DNA from: Quercus robur
Taxonomy: Eukaryota > Streptophyta > Magnoliopsida > Fagales > Fagaceae
Reading direction: 5' to 3'
NCBI RefSeq assembly: GCF_932294415.1
Contig: NC_065535.1
Location: 87,684,862-87,748,861, forward strand
DNA length: 64,000 nt
Shown: one piece after another, positions 36,048 through 48,359 of the stretch
Layout of the letters: every line of letters begins with the position of its first letter
Position numbering within the stretch: position 1 is the stretch's first letter
Notes under the pieces: generated by a model
Databases searched by the model: none
Told to the model about the DNA's origin: nothing
Seen by the model: only the letters and a program-made list of their open reading frames with translations
Made by a program: the position numbers and the translations under genes

Positions 36048-36300
36048 CTAAAGTTTCCAAATTTTGACAAGCATTTCATAGCAATTGGCTTCTCGATGTG
36101 TGTGATTGAGAAGCCAATTGGAGAAGGTTTTCAAAAGGTTCTCGCAATCAATGAGCATAGGCTCTAACAAATGATTAATTGAAGAATTTTTCATAGTAAA
36201 ATCCTTTTTCATATGATGAACTACGGTAAAAGCATCAAGTTCCATAATCAAATAGATAATTTTTAAATTCTTTGCAAACAAGAGGCCATCTTTAAGCGCT
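36048..36300 (-). pseudogene. LINE-type RNase H (RVT_3) remnant
   Basis: A 77-codon minus-strand frame keeps family landmarks: an LELDAFTVV-like strand, then DCENLLKTF and HTHREANCYEMLVKI, where functional relatives read ...REANxxAHxLAK. The upstream half of the domain is not in frame and no reverse transcriptase is nearby. It is a decayed fragment of a non-LTR retrotransposon. Confidence 0.6.
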
Positions 36301-36776
36301 CATATTTATACCAAAAATCTATATAGGTAATCAAAATTTCTTGTAATACCTTTGATCTATTCACCCTTACCATCTCCCAAGAGCCCACCTCCTCCCGATT
36401 GAGCCAGATTCCCATAGTTGAAACCATCAATATTGAATTTAAACTCTCCCAATGGTGGTTTTCAACAATTAATTGTAATCAAATCTTCTTATTAAAAAGG
36501 GAAAATGACCCAAAAATTAATTTTATCTATTTGGAGAAGCTATTCAAATCATATCACTAATAAGGGTTCACGTCAGTCCCTATCTCATTAATTAATAATA
36601 TAATAATAGTAATTCAATTTATATTTGAATAGACATTATTAAAATCCTCTTTCATGAGACTTGTTTGTTAAATTAAATATAATAATTTGTTAAACCAAAG
36701 AATGAGATTAAGGGGAACTAATGGCCTGCCGCTAATAAGGGCTCCTCTTTATTAATAATATTAATAATAGTATGAT

Positions 36777-37372
36777 ACGAAAGATTAACCCAAGGTTCCA
36801 CGCATTTAGCCATTTGTACTTATCAATCATCATCATCATTAGTAGACTATTGACTTCACCTCTTACATTAAAAATTTTATAAAAAAAAATTAATATATAT
36901 AGAGAAATGTTACGTCTACAACATTTTTACAACACTTTTATAACAAATTCTAAATGATAAGTTGTTACTAATTTTAATCTGAACGCACCACTGAAATTAC
37001 TTTCTTACTCACCAAAAACAATAAGTGACAACTTGTCATCTAAGATTTGTTGAAAAAATGTCATCTAAGATTTGTTAATAATACGAAAGATTTAACCCAA
37101 GGTTCCATTCATTTAGCCATCTTGTATTCATCAATCATTATCATCATTCATAGACTATTGACTTCACCTCTTACATTAAAAAAATAATAAGCATCAATAT
37201 ATGTAAAGAAGTATTATGTCCACAATTTTTTATAACAGTTTCACAACAAATCTTAGGTTTTAATTTAAACGCACCACTTAAATTGCTTTATTACTCACCA
37301 AAAACAGTAAGTAACAACTTGTCATCTAAGATTTGTTATAAAATCATTATGAACATAGTATTTCTCATATAC
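36777..37372. repeat. 306-bp tandem duplication carrying a MITE-like sequence
   Basis: The block starting acgaaagatt at 36777 repeats at 37083. Both copies run through 'acccaaggttcca', 'catttagcca' and 'actattgacttcacctctta', then an 'acaacatttt...gtaacaacttgtcatctaag' segment. That last segment (36902-37075 and 37197-37372) resembles a third copy at 55443-55600, so the duplication includes a dispersed MITE. Confidence 0.7.
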
Positions 37373-37445
37373 GTCCATATATTGTTAAAAAAAAAAATTC
37401 CTTTAGTTTAAATATTGCACAATATAACAAATGAGGTTTTTTTTT

Positions 37446-37476
<31 letters not shown>

Positions 37477-39765
37477 GGAGACAATCACAAATCCCCTGGA
37501 TGAACCTACATTTGGGACAAGGAAGTACCATTTCAAATCGATAGCAAATAGTTCATTGCCCCCTTATTTATTTATTAATAACGTTTTGGTTCGTAAATTA
37601 GGATTTTTTTTTTTTTCTCATTTGTCTTTGCATTCTTTAACCTTTTGTACGACAACCACCGCAATTCGCGATTGCGGGCTATAAACGGCACAATATATAT
37701 AATATAAATATATAACATTTCCTAACTTTAAACTTTTATAGTCCTAGATTTTATAATACATAGATAACATATACATAGATAATGGACAGCTCGTGTAGTC
37801 GTGTGTTCATGTTTACAACAAGTCAAGGACTTTTTTTAAAGGCATCCTACAATTTGTTTCTTTCCTTTTTCTTTTCTTAATATTTGGTAACGTTTAGGAT
37901 AGACATCAAAGAAAGGAACATACACTTTTTTAGTTTTTTTTTTTGTTTTTTAAGATAATGTCAATTCGATGATAGTTATCCTCCAGTTCCTTTTAATTTT
38001 TATTTTGACAATGGACATATGGTATAAATGTTAGGTATCGAACATTCAACTAAAATTAGAAGAGAGAGAATTCAATTGAAGAGAATTATTTCCCATTTTT
38101 TCTTTATCATCGTATCAAGATTTATATATATATATATATATAAATATATATCTTTTGTTTAGATAAATCTTAAACTTTTTACTCGATTATAAAAGATTTT
38201 ATTATTTAATTTAATTAAAATTCAGTTTTTATGTAGTTTTTTTTGCAATAAACTTATAACTTTTATCTCATTATTGTAATTTAATATATAGTTTATCCCC
38301 AAATTAACTTATAATTTAGCTGATAAATATGCATAAAATAGAATAGAACAACGAAAAAAGACCGTGTTCAATTTTCACCTTCTATAATTTCCTTATTATT
38401 TGAAATAAAAATAAATAAAAACCACCGTGGTGGTGTATCAATTCATGATAGAGTAGATTTTGATTGGTAGGTTATGATATAACAAAAGAAATGTTACTGT
38501 GAAACGACAAGAACCCAAAGGCGTAAGAGGATGGTTAAGGATTATGATGAACCACGATTACTTAAAGCTATCTTCTAAGCTTTTGTCAAAAAAATAATCA
38601 ATTTTCTTTTTCTCCTTAAGCTTCATTCATGATTCATGATGGCATCTTTAGAAGTTGTCTTAAACTCAAAGAAACTACAGATATCATTGTTTAACTTTTG
38701 CCTTATCCTTCTTTTTAAGTTAGTTGCCATTGCTTATCAGTACCTATCAATGTTGCTTCTGCCCAATTACGCCAGTACCATTAAGGCTTAAAGGAAAGCC
38801 AATTTGATTCACAAGTATCTTTCTTATTTTATAATTTCCTCTTTCTCTTTAACTAATTCTTACTTTAAAATTCTCATAAGTTGTATTCATTGAATTATGA
38901 AACAAGAAATAGCTCGGCTAATGAAGTTTCTTATCGTTGAATATGAGAACATAAAAAATAAAATAGTAGTATGAAATGAAGAAAACAATATGAATTGTAT
39001 AGTAACAGCCTAGGTGTGAATTCAAAGACTTTCAATATTTAGGGTGGAATTCTTAGTAACTAACTATTAAGGTGGACCTTAGATGCATAATGGAATTATT
39101 GGGTTTGGCATCTTCAAAGCAATTGCCTTAAAATGAAGAGACAAAACAATAATGTAAGCTTAGGTCCAAAAGCTCATTGTTGGTCAAGTTTTGAAAAGGT
39201 CACGGGCACACAGCTTAGCTAGACATGTATTAAAAAATGGACTTTGGCCGGTCCTGTAAAGTTAATGCATGCCCTGACATTACATCAACATGGCGCATCA
39301 AGTTCAAGTTAGCCTTAAACAAGTGTCTTTAGGTTCCTAAACAATGCCATGCTATAAAGAGTAGGCCAGCTTTGGTGTTGGGTTTGGTTAAACCTATGAC
39401 CAATCAAAATAAGTTTCTCAATTGAATCCTTTGTTATTGACCCACAAAGTCCTGGTCTTCGTTTTGTTTTTTTATTTTATTTTTTTGGAGAAAGAACAAA
39501 GAAAACAACCAAAAAACAAAACAAGACGACCAGGAAGAACGGTCAAGTTAAGGCCAAACTTATCTATCCTCATTCCTCACTACTTCTTTGAGACTGTCAA
39601 GAATTTTTTAAAGGAAGAATAGAAATTGACTTAGCAAAACTTTTAGTCCATCTTTGCTTATCCGTGGGTTGGGGGTTGGGGTAGTCCTTTCTTTGCAAAC
39701 CCAATTAAGCACAAAAGAAAAGTTTTTGGTAGACTAATCAAACCTACTAACCTAGGGTTAGTTTA
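37373..39765. other. AT-rich spacer with no gene seen
   Basis: Holds a T21/G23 compound homopolymer at about 37435-37478 and TA runs near 38124-38150. No coding region or bounded element was recognised. Confidence 0.55.
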
Positions 39766-40003
39766 AATACCGCTTATTTTACTGAAAGTTGAAAACTGAA
39801 AACATTGTAGCAAAATAATTTTTAAATGTGTAAATAGTGCCGTGTAACCCATTTTTAATGAAAAAGTTATAGAAAAAAGAGGTTTCTAGGTCTCGTGAAC
39901 AGTACACGGGACCCACTGATGTGACATAAAGTCACAAAAACACAATTCTAAAAAAAAAAAGTTGCAACGCAAACGCAAGACGCAAAACACAATCCAAACA
40001 CGT
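39766..40003. repeat. Possible MITE with 6-bp target duplication
   Basis: Flanked by acctag at 39760-39765 and 40004-40009. The ends (ggttagtttaaataccgc, and acgtgtttggattgtg on the other strand) are only weakly inverted. The core ctcgtgaacagtacacggg is palindrome-like. Confidence 0.3.
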
Positions 40004-40161
40004 ACCTAGTGTCATTGATTATGACATCTTTTTATGGTGTTACATATTTGTACACATCCACCTCTCTCAATATCAATTTATCTAGAAAAAAAGACAATTA
40101 CATTGCTTTCAATACCACTATAGTTTAATAAAATGAAATGAGAAAATCAAAACAAAACAAA

Positions 40162-40168
<7 letters not shown>

Positions 40169-40194
<26 letters not shown>

Positions 40195-40195
40195 T
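40169..40195. repeat. (AT)n microsatellite
   Basis: About 13 AT dinucleotides in noncoding spacer. Confidence 0.85.
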
Positions 40196-40299
40196 GCCAA
40201 AAAGAAAATTTGGGATTGAAGGACAAGCACATGGATATTATAGTCTTTATCTAAAAAAAAAAAAAAAGGAAAGCATCAAACTTTATTCAAAATAAAAAA

Positions 40300-40690
40300 C
40301 AACAATACATCGTAGAGAAGAGCTTGTTGTATAAAATAAGGACTCTCTTCAATTCAAACAGAGAAATCAACAATACCTAAAGCATGTTTAGCTAACAAAT
40401 GAATAGGGCAATTGCCTTGTTTATGTACGTGGGAAATTTCAACCCGGCGAAATTTATGCATAGAGAATATCATTCCTTAAGCAATGGGTGCAACTGAAAA
40501 AAGAGTGAGAGAACGTTCACTCAAAGTCTGAGAGATAATGAGAGAGTCACCTTCCAAGATGAAATCATGAATACCCATGTCTTTAGCAATTGAAAGTCGG
40601 CTTCAAAAGCTTTTGCTTCCGTATCAAGCGCCCCAAGTGAATTCCCTTCCGGACAAACCAAGATTGAAATGCTCACTACTATGCATTCTT
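40300..40690 (-). pseudogene. LINE-type RNase H (RVT_3) remnant with stops
   Basis: Read on the minus strand, one frame gives ILEGDSLIISQTLSE, then VEISHVHKQGNCPIHLLAKH, the catalytic-Asp and C-terminal motifs of the RVT_3 RNase H domain at the end of plant LINEs. Two in-frame stops interrupt it (one after APIA, one after DFSV). N-terminal catalytic motifs are degenerate and no reverse transcriptase is adjacent. Confidence 0.65.
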
Positions 40691-40699
40691 TTAGCTTAA

Positions 40700-42759
40700 C
40701 AAGTTACAAACTTCTTTTTTCTATATTTACGAGTACAAGTTTTGCATTCATTAGCAGGAGGATCCCCTTTGTTCAATTTGATGTGCTTAATAATAATACA
40801 TTGTGGGTCCACAAGGCTGCAGTCAATCTGACCTGTGTTACACGAGGGGAACCCCATTGATCCATTTGACGGGCTCAAGAATACATTATGGCCTTAAGGG
40901 CCCAGCGCCACTCAGAAGGGCACCCCTAATCACATGCTCAAATCAGTGACCCATTTATTGTGTAGGGCACATCTCATGATGGAGTCCTTGCACACTTCAG
41001 CCACACAAAAAAAAGTCACTGCACACTTCGGAAATGTGTCCTCGGTAAGTTATGCTAACTCCTCCCAATTTAAATTAGCATTAGTTTTTTTTTTTTTAGG
41101 TGACAAATAATGGTTGGTGGACAATAAAAGCAACTATAATGATAAGTTTATATAAAAATGGTATTAAATTAATTATCCATCGATTGTAACTTGTGTTTCA
41201 GCAAGTTGTGAAACAAAATTATTAGAGAATCTTATTGCTCAACTTGGCACTTTCTTAGTGTGAAAAATGAGACATCTAGAATTTAAATTTTACTATAAAA
41301 AGTTATTAAAGGGTAATAAAAAATGGGAATGAAGTCTTTAAAGGGACCATTTAAATAATATAGGGTGAAGACATGGACTAAAGCTATATGCAAATGTTGT
41401 AAGAACTCAAGGTTCAAAGAAAATAAAAAAAAAAATGGCAAAACTAACAAGTAGAGAGAAATTCTGAATAACTCTATATTGGAAGGCACTAAATGAAATA
41501 CAATACAATCATTCTCTATTTATAGAGCTTCATAAGAGTAACTTATAAGCTTTGGATTCCCAACCTAACTAACCCAGAACAATTTTTCTAACGATCTCCA
41601 TAATTACAGTAGTGAATACCTCTGTGATTACAAGTTTACAACCGTGATAACAAGAAAATATCTAAGCTAACTGGATCTCAGGCTTGCAGTGTGGAGGAGA
41701 AGAACAGAGCTTAAGCCTCCAACCTTTTTTTTATATACAAAATGGTGTCATAGAGTAATATCTCAGTTACCAAAAACATTGTCATCCGAGTAATCCAACT
41801 TAAGTCACTAATTCAAACGATGCTGTTAAGTTATTTTCAAGTCTAAACGTTATTGTTTGATTGCTGAGATGTAATGTTACCATTAGAGTATTATAATTTT
41901 GTTATTCCACTTTCAAATGTAATTGTGATTTGTTTATTTATCTATAGAAATATTTATTTAAAGCATCATATTTTAGTCCCCAAATGGCATTCCATGATCC
42001 ATCCTTGATAATGGGCTCGATCCTGCTTAAATGCATGAGTTCATTTATTTAAGTAAAAATAATAACAATGCATCAAATTGTAGCAATATCAACAAAAGAG
42101 AAAAATAAATATGAGAAATAATTTTAAAGAGTAATTGATATGCTAAACTATGTTGATCTGAAACTTGAAATTTATTAAGAATGAAATGCATCACGCAATT
42201 CACGAGTTACATTATGGAACAGAGAAGAATCCAAAATGGGGTTACAAACAATAGAACTATAGAAGCATTGTATGACAACAAAACAAAAATCGTGCACATG
42301 AAAATGACATTGCTTGTGGAATTATTAGTGCTTTTATCTACTTGATCTTTCAAAGAGAAGGCCAACATGTCTTGGAAAAGAGTTCAACTCCAAATTGGTT
42401 TGGAAGAAAATTTTAGAAAATTTTCCAACCCATTATATGCCAGTTAAAAACCTCATTTGTGTACTTTTAGTAACATGACATTTTTAATAAATTGTGTGAC
42501 TTATTTATTTAAATAATACAATTTTATGATTTTATGAATCGCTACATAACTAGTTAAAAGAGATTCATCTAAACTAGTTTGAAGGTCATTTATTTTTCTT
42601 CAAAATAATTGGATGGCCAAAAGTTACATTAGTTTCCAACAATAACTATGTTAGACCATTTATATTAGTTCGTACTTTTTTTTTAATATAAGAATCTACT
42701 TTTTTTTTTTTTTTTAATTACACAATTACTTTTAAAAAACACTCGCATTAGATTATCTA
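40700..42759. other. Spacer with no gene seen
   Basis: Mixed AT-rich sequence. Open frames of 60-68 codons have no recognisable similarity. No tRNA, array or bounded element was noticed. Confidence 0.55.
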
Positions 42760-42767
42760 CTCTCTAA

Positions 42768-43451
42768 CAAGGTTATCAATTCCATACCGTATCGGCCGGA
42801 ATATACCGTACCGGCCAACAATCCGGTACACTTGACCCCCCCTGTTTCGTACCGGAAAAAATACCGGCTGTACTGGCCTCGAACCGGCCGTACCGGCCAA
42901 TTTCGGGCAATACCGGCTGGTACAGAAAAAAGTTTTTTTTTTATTTTTTATTTTTTAAGTTTTGTAATTTTTGAATTTTTATTAGGACAGAATGGTAACT
43001 TATTTGTATTAACTTATTAGTATTATTTGTTTTCTTAGTATGCAATGGTAACTTTTAAGCTTTCTATTTTATTTTTTTATTTTTTTCCCTTTTAATTGAT
43101 ACTAAAGTTTAAAACCATGAATAATTAGTTCTGAATTGACGAAATATTTTATGGTAAACTTTTATATTTATTATAATATATATATACACAGACACATACA
43201 TACATATATATTAAGTGATACTAAAGTCTAAAACCATGAATAATTAGTTCTGAATTGAGGAAATATTTTATGGTAAACTTTTATATTTATTATAATATAT
43301 ATATATATACACAGACACATACATATATATATTTATAAATATAAAAAATAGCGGTAAACCCGAAACGGTATACTGGTATTGACTGGTATCCGAAATATAT
43401 CGTACCGGTGGCCAAACCGGTACGGCCTCCGGTATGGTATTGACATCCTTG
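42768..43451. mobile_element. hAT-type MITE with TACCGG-rich ends
   Basis: 684 bp. The left terminus CAAGGTTATCAATTCCATAC and the right terminus (minus strand CAAGGATGTCAATACCATAC) form about 21-bp inverted repeats. The flanks ctctctaa (42760-42767) and ctttctaa (43452-43459) are an 8-bp duplication with one mismatch. Sub-terminal regions are rich in TACCGGCC and CCGGTACGG motifs. The AT-rich middle contains a 119-bp internal tandem duplication (43098 and 43217). No transposase frame. Confidence 0.78.
43098..43335. repeat. 119-bp tandem duplication inside the hAT MITE
   Basis: The unit from gatactaaagtttaaaacc (43098) repeats at 43217 as gatactaaagtctaaaacc. Each copy ends in a TA run followed by acacagacacatac. 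Confidence 0.85.
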
Positions 43452-44056
43452 CTTTCTAACCATGACGCTTCTTTTTAAAAAGAATTAAAAAAAAAAAAAA
43501 AAAAAAAAAAGTTTTCTAACTATGACTATGTTAATGGCACTCCCAAAACCTAACTAGTGTTAGCGTTATTAGGCCTTGGATGATGTAGTGGCCACGTGGA
43601 GGGAAGACAAAAGAATGGCCCAAGGCTTTGAATTGTGATATAGTGTAGTACTGGCTATTAGGCCCATTACTGAAAAAAGCCTGCCCCAACTTGGTCAGGA
43701 CTCACGATTTTTAAACTCTTGATTATAAATCTACAAATCAGCCCTACAAATACGAAATGTGATTATGTTAGGACCACTAAGTTCATCCAATTTGCTTCAA
43801 TTCTTCATTACGAATCACAATGTGGGGAAATTTTTTTTTTTTCTTTCTCTTAAGCAATATATGATCATCACAAAAATGAGTTTTTTTTTTTTTTTTTTGG
43901 GTTAGGGTGGGGGGAGGGGGGAAGAAGAAACAATGCGATTTGTCCTAAGGAAAATGCTAAAATCTACCACAAATGTTTAAAAACTAGTGTATTAATTACT
44001 TTTGGCTTATATTAAGTGTAAACTTATCCTTCTAACAAAATAATAAAAATTGGTTC

Positions 44057-44857
44057 TGTAAGGACACGGTTCGAGTCCTAAGCCCGAAAGAAAAAGGATT
44101 TAGGCCCAAAGAGCTTAATACAATGAATTTGTAAAGAGTGAATTGAAAAACTAGACTCTAACGAGTTTGGTAGCGAGTATAGGGGATCCAGATAGCAAGA
44201 AAGCAAAGATAGACTAGTTTTATCTAAAGAAAAACCGTCATCAGCACAATCCGAGAAGATCAGTTCTTATATATATTTCTTGAATTTGATTACAAGTACA
44301 GTTCTTAGTACTACAGTATTCTTTTCTTAAATTTCCGATCCCTTTCTCTCAGGATCTCCCTTCTATTTTATATTATCTTTTCTCCTTCATCTCTACCCTC
44401 CACGTGTAAATTAGATTGTTGGTGTTGATCTTTGTCACATCAGCACCTTCCTGAAATCTTTGGGGGGTAGTTGTAAGGTTGAAAACTACTGTTCAGGTAT
44501 CACTTCCTCATTAATGCGGCCAGAGAGTTAGTTGTAGAGCATTTAATGCGGTGATAGCAGCTTTCCCTTAGATATTTCACAGCTCCCATTTGTCCTGTAC
44601 GTTCACAATGCATATCATTATCAATAGAACTTCCTAGAACGTCACTCTGGATGACAGAACACACTTTCTGACATCTGCTTCGTTTAGTTGAGGAGATACT
44701 CCTCCTCGGCCTACCTTCCCTAGCCTTCCTAATCGTAGCTTGCTCATGGAGTTCTAAGTCTCACATCTTCATTACTGTTTATCTGTCCTCGAGCCACTAA
44801 GCGTCCTCGGACAAAACCCAAGGCTGAACATATATTCTTGGACCTATCAACCCTACA
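44057..44857 (-). repeat. 3' LTR of the Tat element
   Basis: 801 bp. In the element's sense it starts TGTAGGG (right end) and ends CTTACA (left end). About 90% identical to 54405-55184, which lacks a few short segments. Confidence 0.9.
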
Positions 44858-44873
44858 ATAGTCCCTCAAAACT
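44858..44873 (-). other. Polypurine tract of the Tat element
   Basis: The minus strand reads agttttgagggactat directly before the 3' LTR. It nearly matches the tract of the 16-20 kb element. Confidence 0.75.
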
Positions 44874-45135
44874 CCGGTATTTTCCCTCTTGTCCAAGGAG
44901 AAAAAATGGGGTTTTGACTCTAGATAAGTAAACCCATATGTTTCTTTGATTTCCACACATGAGAATGTTACTTCGTGTGTCCCATAACTATTTTTGATGC
45001 TTCGGAGTCCGCGACATCTCATTAAATGCTCCAGGCGATGTCTTGTTCCCTGCATCCTACGGTGAGATGTAGATCCTACAACTGACATTTCTCCTTGAAT
45101 TTTAAGTGGGATAACTCCCACTTAATTTCGCCTCT

Positions 45136-45144
45136 TATATAAGG
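45136..45144 (+). promoter_or_regulatory. TATA-like box for the antisense ORF
   Basis: TATATAAGG on the plus strand, followed by a pyrimidine/CA-rich leader-like stretch. It lies 425 bp before the first ATG of the antisense frame and points away from the element's own transcription, so it could drive the antisense gene. Confidence 0.45.
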
Positions 45145-45560
45145 CGCTTGATGGGTTTACTTTTTCCTTTACTTCACAAATCTGCAAAATCTTAAGACCT
45201 TTCAAACTCTCAAGCTTTCAAGACTTCCCAAATCTCTCAACTCTCAAGATGCTTTTAAAGTGTCACACGTTTTTTTTTTTGTAAGTCTTTACATTCTTAA
45301 GTTCTTTTCTTCTCGGCCAACCTCCTCAGCCTTCTAATCTTTAGCTCCTTTTCAAAAACATTTCCTCCACTTCCCCTTAGCTTGCTTAGATAGGTAGATT
45401 CAAACACCTCGTAGATTCTCCCGCCGGTATGGAGGGCTTCAGGGCCAAGTACCACATTCCCTAGGGAGTTTCCCTGCGGCATTGTTCTCTAGACTAGGCG
45501 CTCACACATAGGAACAAAGGGGAGGTTGTCATTCTCATCATAGCTTTCATAAAAGGAGGA

Positions 45561-47931
45561 ATGACGCTCTCCATGGGTAGGGTAACCAGAGACTACTTAA
45601 TTGCCCATAGGTTGTGTCCTCACCAATGCGCGCCAAATCTATTTAAAGTCTTAGGCAGCATCAATGCTCTCAATGAGCAAATGGGTTTGAGACTCACCTG
45701 GCACGACGTCATCTATATGTACGAATGTCATTCGCTTGCTGACTCAGGGTATTACCTCAAGTCTAGGTCCTTAATTATTAGGCTTGTATCATATCTTCCC
45801 AAGTCCAACAAGAACTTGAAAGATGACTACCTAATCGCCTCTAGGGAATGGCATGACGGTCTTCATTGCCCAACTAAGGAGGGAGAGCCAGGTGGGGTGC
45901 CTTAAGGTTAGGTCTTTTGACACGAGATTTAGTTCTTTAGTTTTGCTACTCTTACCTTTAACATTCAATTTCTTTTTTATCATGGATTTTATCGGTTTGA
46001 CTGTGATTTTTCTCTTCGGTTCTTTTTATAGATAAAAGGCACGTAGTGCCCAGTCTCAATTTTGTCAACGTTGTAGACCTCAACAGAGTCCTTAGGTCCG
46101 AGGTGTTCGTGAGCGAGGATAGGCAGCTAAGAGTGGTCAACCTCATCTTAGACTTCGAGCCTCTATCGAACATGTTCTAGGACGTCCCTCGATTACGCAG
46201 GATAGACGTCTCTGTACTTGGGTTCCTTACCTGAAAAGACGTCGTGCCCGTTGAGCTGCCTTTCCAATGAGCTCTACCTAAAACAGCGACTTCGAGGGAA
46301 GAAATTGCTTCCTCGCACTTGTCCCTTGAGGCCAAGATAGACCAATTCTACCTTGAAGAGGACAGAGAGGAACAGGGAGAACCTGTAATCCAGCTTTAGG
46401 ATTCCAAGGGCGAGCTAGACAGATACTCCGTTGCCCGCTCCCCCAAGCTCGTCATTGCGTGTGTAGACAGCGGCTCCGAAGAGGAAGACGAGATGCCGCT
46501 GGACAATAAAAAGAAAGGGTTACGCGATCTCCTCAAGGCTAGGTGGCAGGCCTGAAGGATGCCTCAAGATCCCAACCCCCTCCTGCTCTTCCCCCTCCCC
46601 CTCCTTCTTCCATAGTCGGCCTACTCCCTATCCCAAACCTGAAGAAGAAAAGGAAAGAGAAGAAGATTGTCGATGAGGGGGAGGTGGTCCTCGAGAAGGA
46701 GCCCAAATAGCAAAAGATAGCTAAGGACAAAGGGCGGGCCTCCTCGATGGAAAGCAGGGAGGCCGAGAACGCGACCGACGTGTGCCATCCAACTTAGAAT
46801 CCCAAGTTGAAGTTGGATGGTGCAACGGTGCCTTGGAACTCCTCCATTAAGGAGTTCCAGAGAGGCCACTCATACCACGTGGCCGAGATTTTAGAGCGTC
46901 TTCTCCTTTTCCCCAAGGATATGGACACTTTAAAGCACTTGAGGCAACCAGAACTTTTCATGTCCTTAAAAAGGGACCTAGCCTTGGTGAGCTCCTCGAA
47001 ATACTTTACCAATAGTGGTTCCCTTTCTTTTCTCTTTTCTCATTCTTTTTTTTTTCTTTTTTTAATGTACTCTTTTGTTGCCTATATGCAGGCTATCTAG
47101 GAGGTCACTGTGGCTGAGGAATGGGTCAAGGATGCCCGGAATGAAGCTAAGGTTGAGGCCAATCTCTACGTCGAGACCGATAGGGCCTTAGGCGCTGCCA
47201 AGCAGAAGAATAAAGAGTTAAGCACTAAGCTGATCGCTGAGAAGAGTACGCATATGAGTGTCAAGGTAGGCTTGAAGAATGCCCAGGACCAGGTTGAGGA
47301 CCAACATAAAAGGCTATACCATACTGAAATAGAGCTAGCCACAACAAAGCAACAGGTCTTGGAGCTGAATACTGATCTAAAGAAAGCTAAAGTCGTCGCT
47401 CAGATGGCCGAGAAAGCCGTGGAGGCCTCAAAGCAAGCATTCTACAAACTTAGGGTGCAGGAGACCGAAGTCTAACTAGCTGATGAGTTGGCCGAGGTCT
47501 GCAGGGACTACTGCAAGGAAGTGTGGCTGGAGGCCCTCAACCTTGCAGGAGTTCTCGCTACCTCTAAGTGGAAGGAGGTTGGGAACGTCTACTACCCTCC
47601 TGACATTCGCAAGGTTCCAGTCGAACTCCCACCTTCCACTGCCCTTGCACCACTCTCAATGGAGTCGCCCCTTATCACCCAGGCCTCTCTTCCCCTTCCT
47701 GAGGTCCCCAAGGGGCCCAGCTAAGTTGGTGACCAGGGACAGGGGGTTGAAATGGCCAAGGATAAGGGCAAGGGCAAAGGTAAGGAGGTCCAGCCTCCGC
47801 TAGAGGCCAAGGACGCTGCTAAGGCCAAGGAGACCAAGAACAAGTCCAAGGAGGCTAATCCCAAGACGAAAGGAGCTCCTGCCTCCCAGTCAGACAACAA
47901 AGAAGACGCTCCTCCCAATTCCAAGGCTTAG
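45561..47931 (+). pseudogene. Antisense ORF of the Tat element (decayed)
   Basis: Runs opposite to gag-pol, between pol and the 3' LTR, the position known for antisense ORFs in Tat/Retand elements (often matching the Pfam 'putative gypsy type transposon' family; not tested here). The first block (45561-45905) starts MTLSMGRVTRDYL. Distal blocks share one frame from 46807 to a final TAG at 47929-47931. That frame is consistent with an intron 46987-47091 (GT-AG, phase 0) and is broken by TAG at 47098, TAA at 47473 and TAA at 47722. Residues from 47110-47475 form a long, charged coiled-coil-like helix. The C-terminus is Lys-rich (AKDAAKAKETKNKSKEA). Its function is unknown in the family; a structural or DNA-binding role is only a guess. 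Confidence 0.7.
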
Positions 47932-48359
47932 CTTTAGGATTTTATTTTCGTTTTGTAGCTCTTCTTTTGTATTGGTAGTTTGCCATTGTCTATAATGTAT
48001 TTTTCCTTTATTTAATGAAAAAGCTTCAACTTTATTTTCTGAATCTTTATTTTTCTTGCAATACTTATTTTTGGTTGACTATAATCCTTACTTTGCTCTT
48101 TGCTGTGACCTTTAAACTGATGTTGCCTTCAAAGGTGAACACCCACACTTTGACAAAAGCTAGTAGTAATAACTAGCCATTAACTTAAATAAATTAAACA
48201 TGTGTACATGGTGAGAAAAATGACTAAGTCCTAAGAGACAAATGAAATGTTTAATAGGGAAAGAGGGCTTGAGGCTTTTCCCTTTAAGAGTATCTTATTA
48301 ATGTATCCTTAGAATCATTTAATCAAGACCTAGGGTAAGCTTTCCAAGGGTTAATTTCC

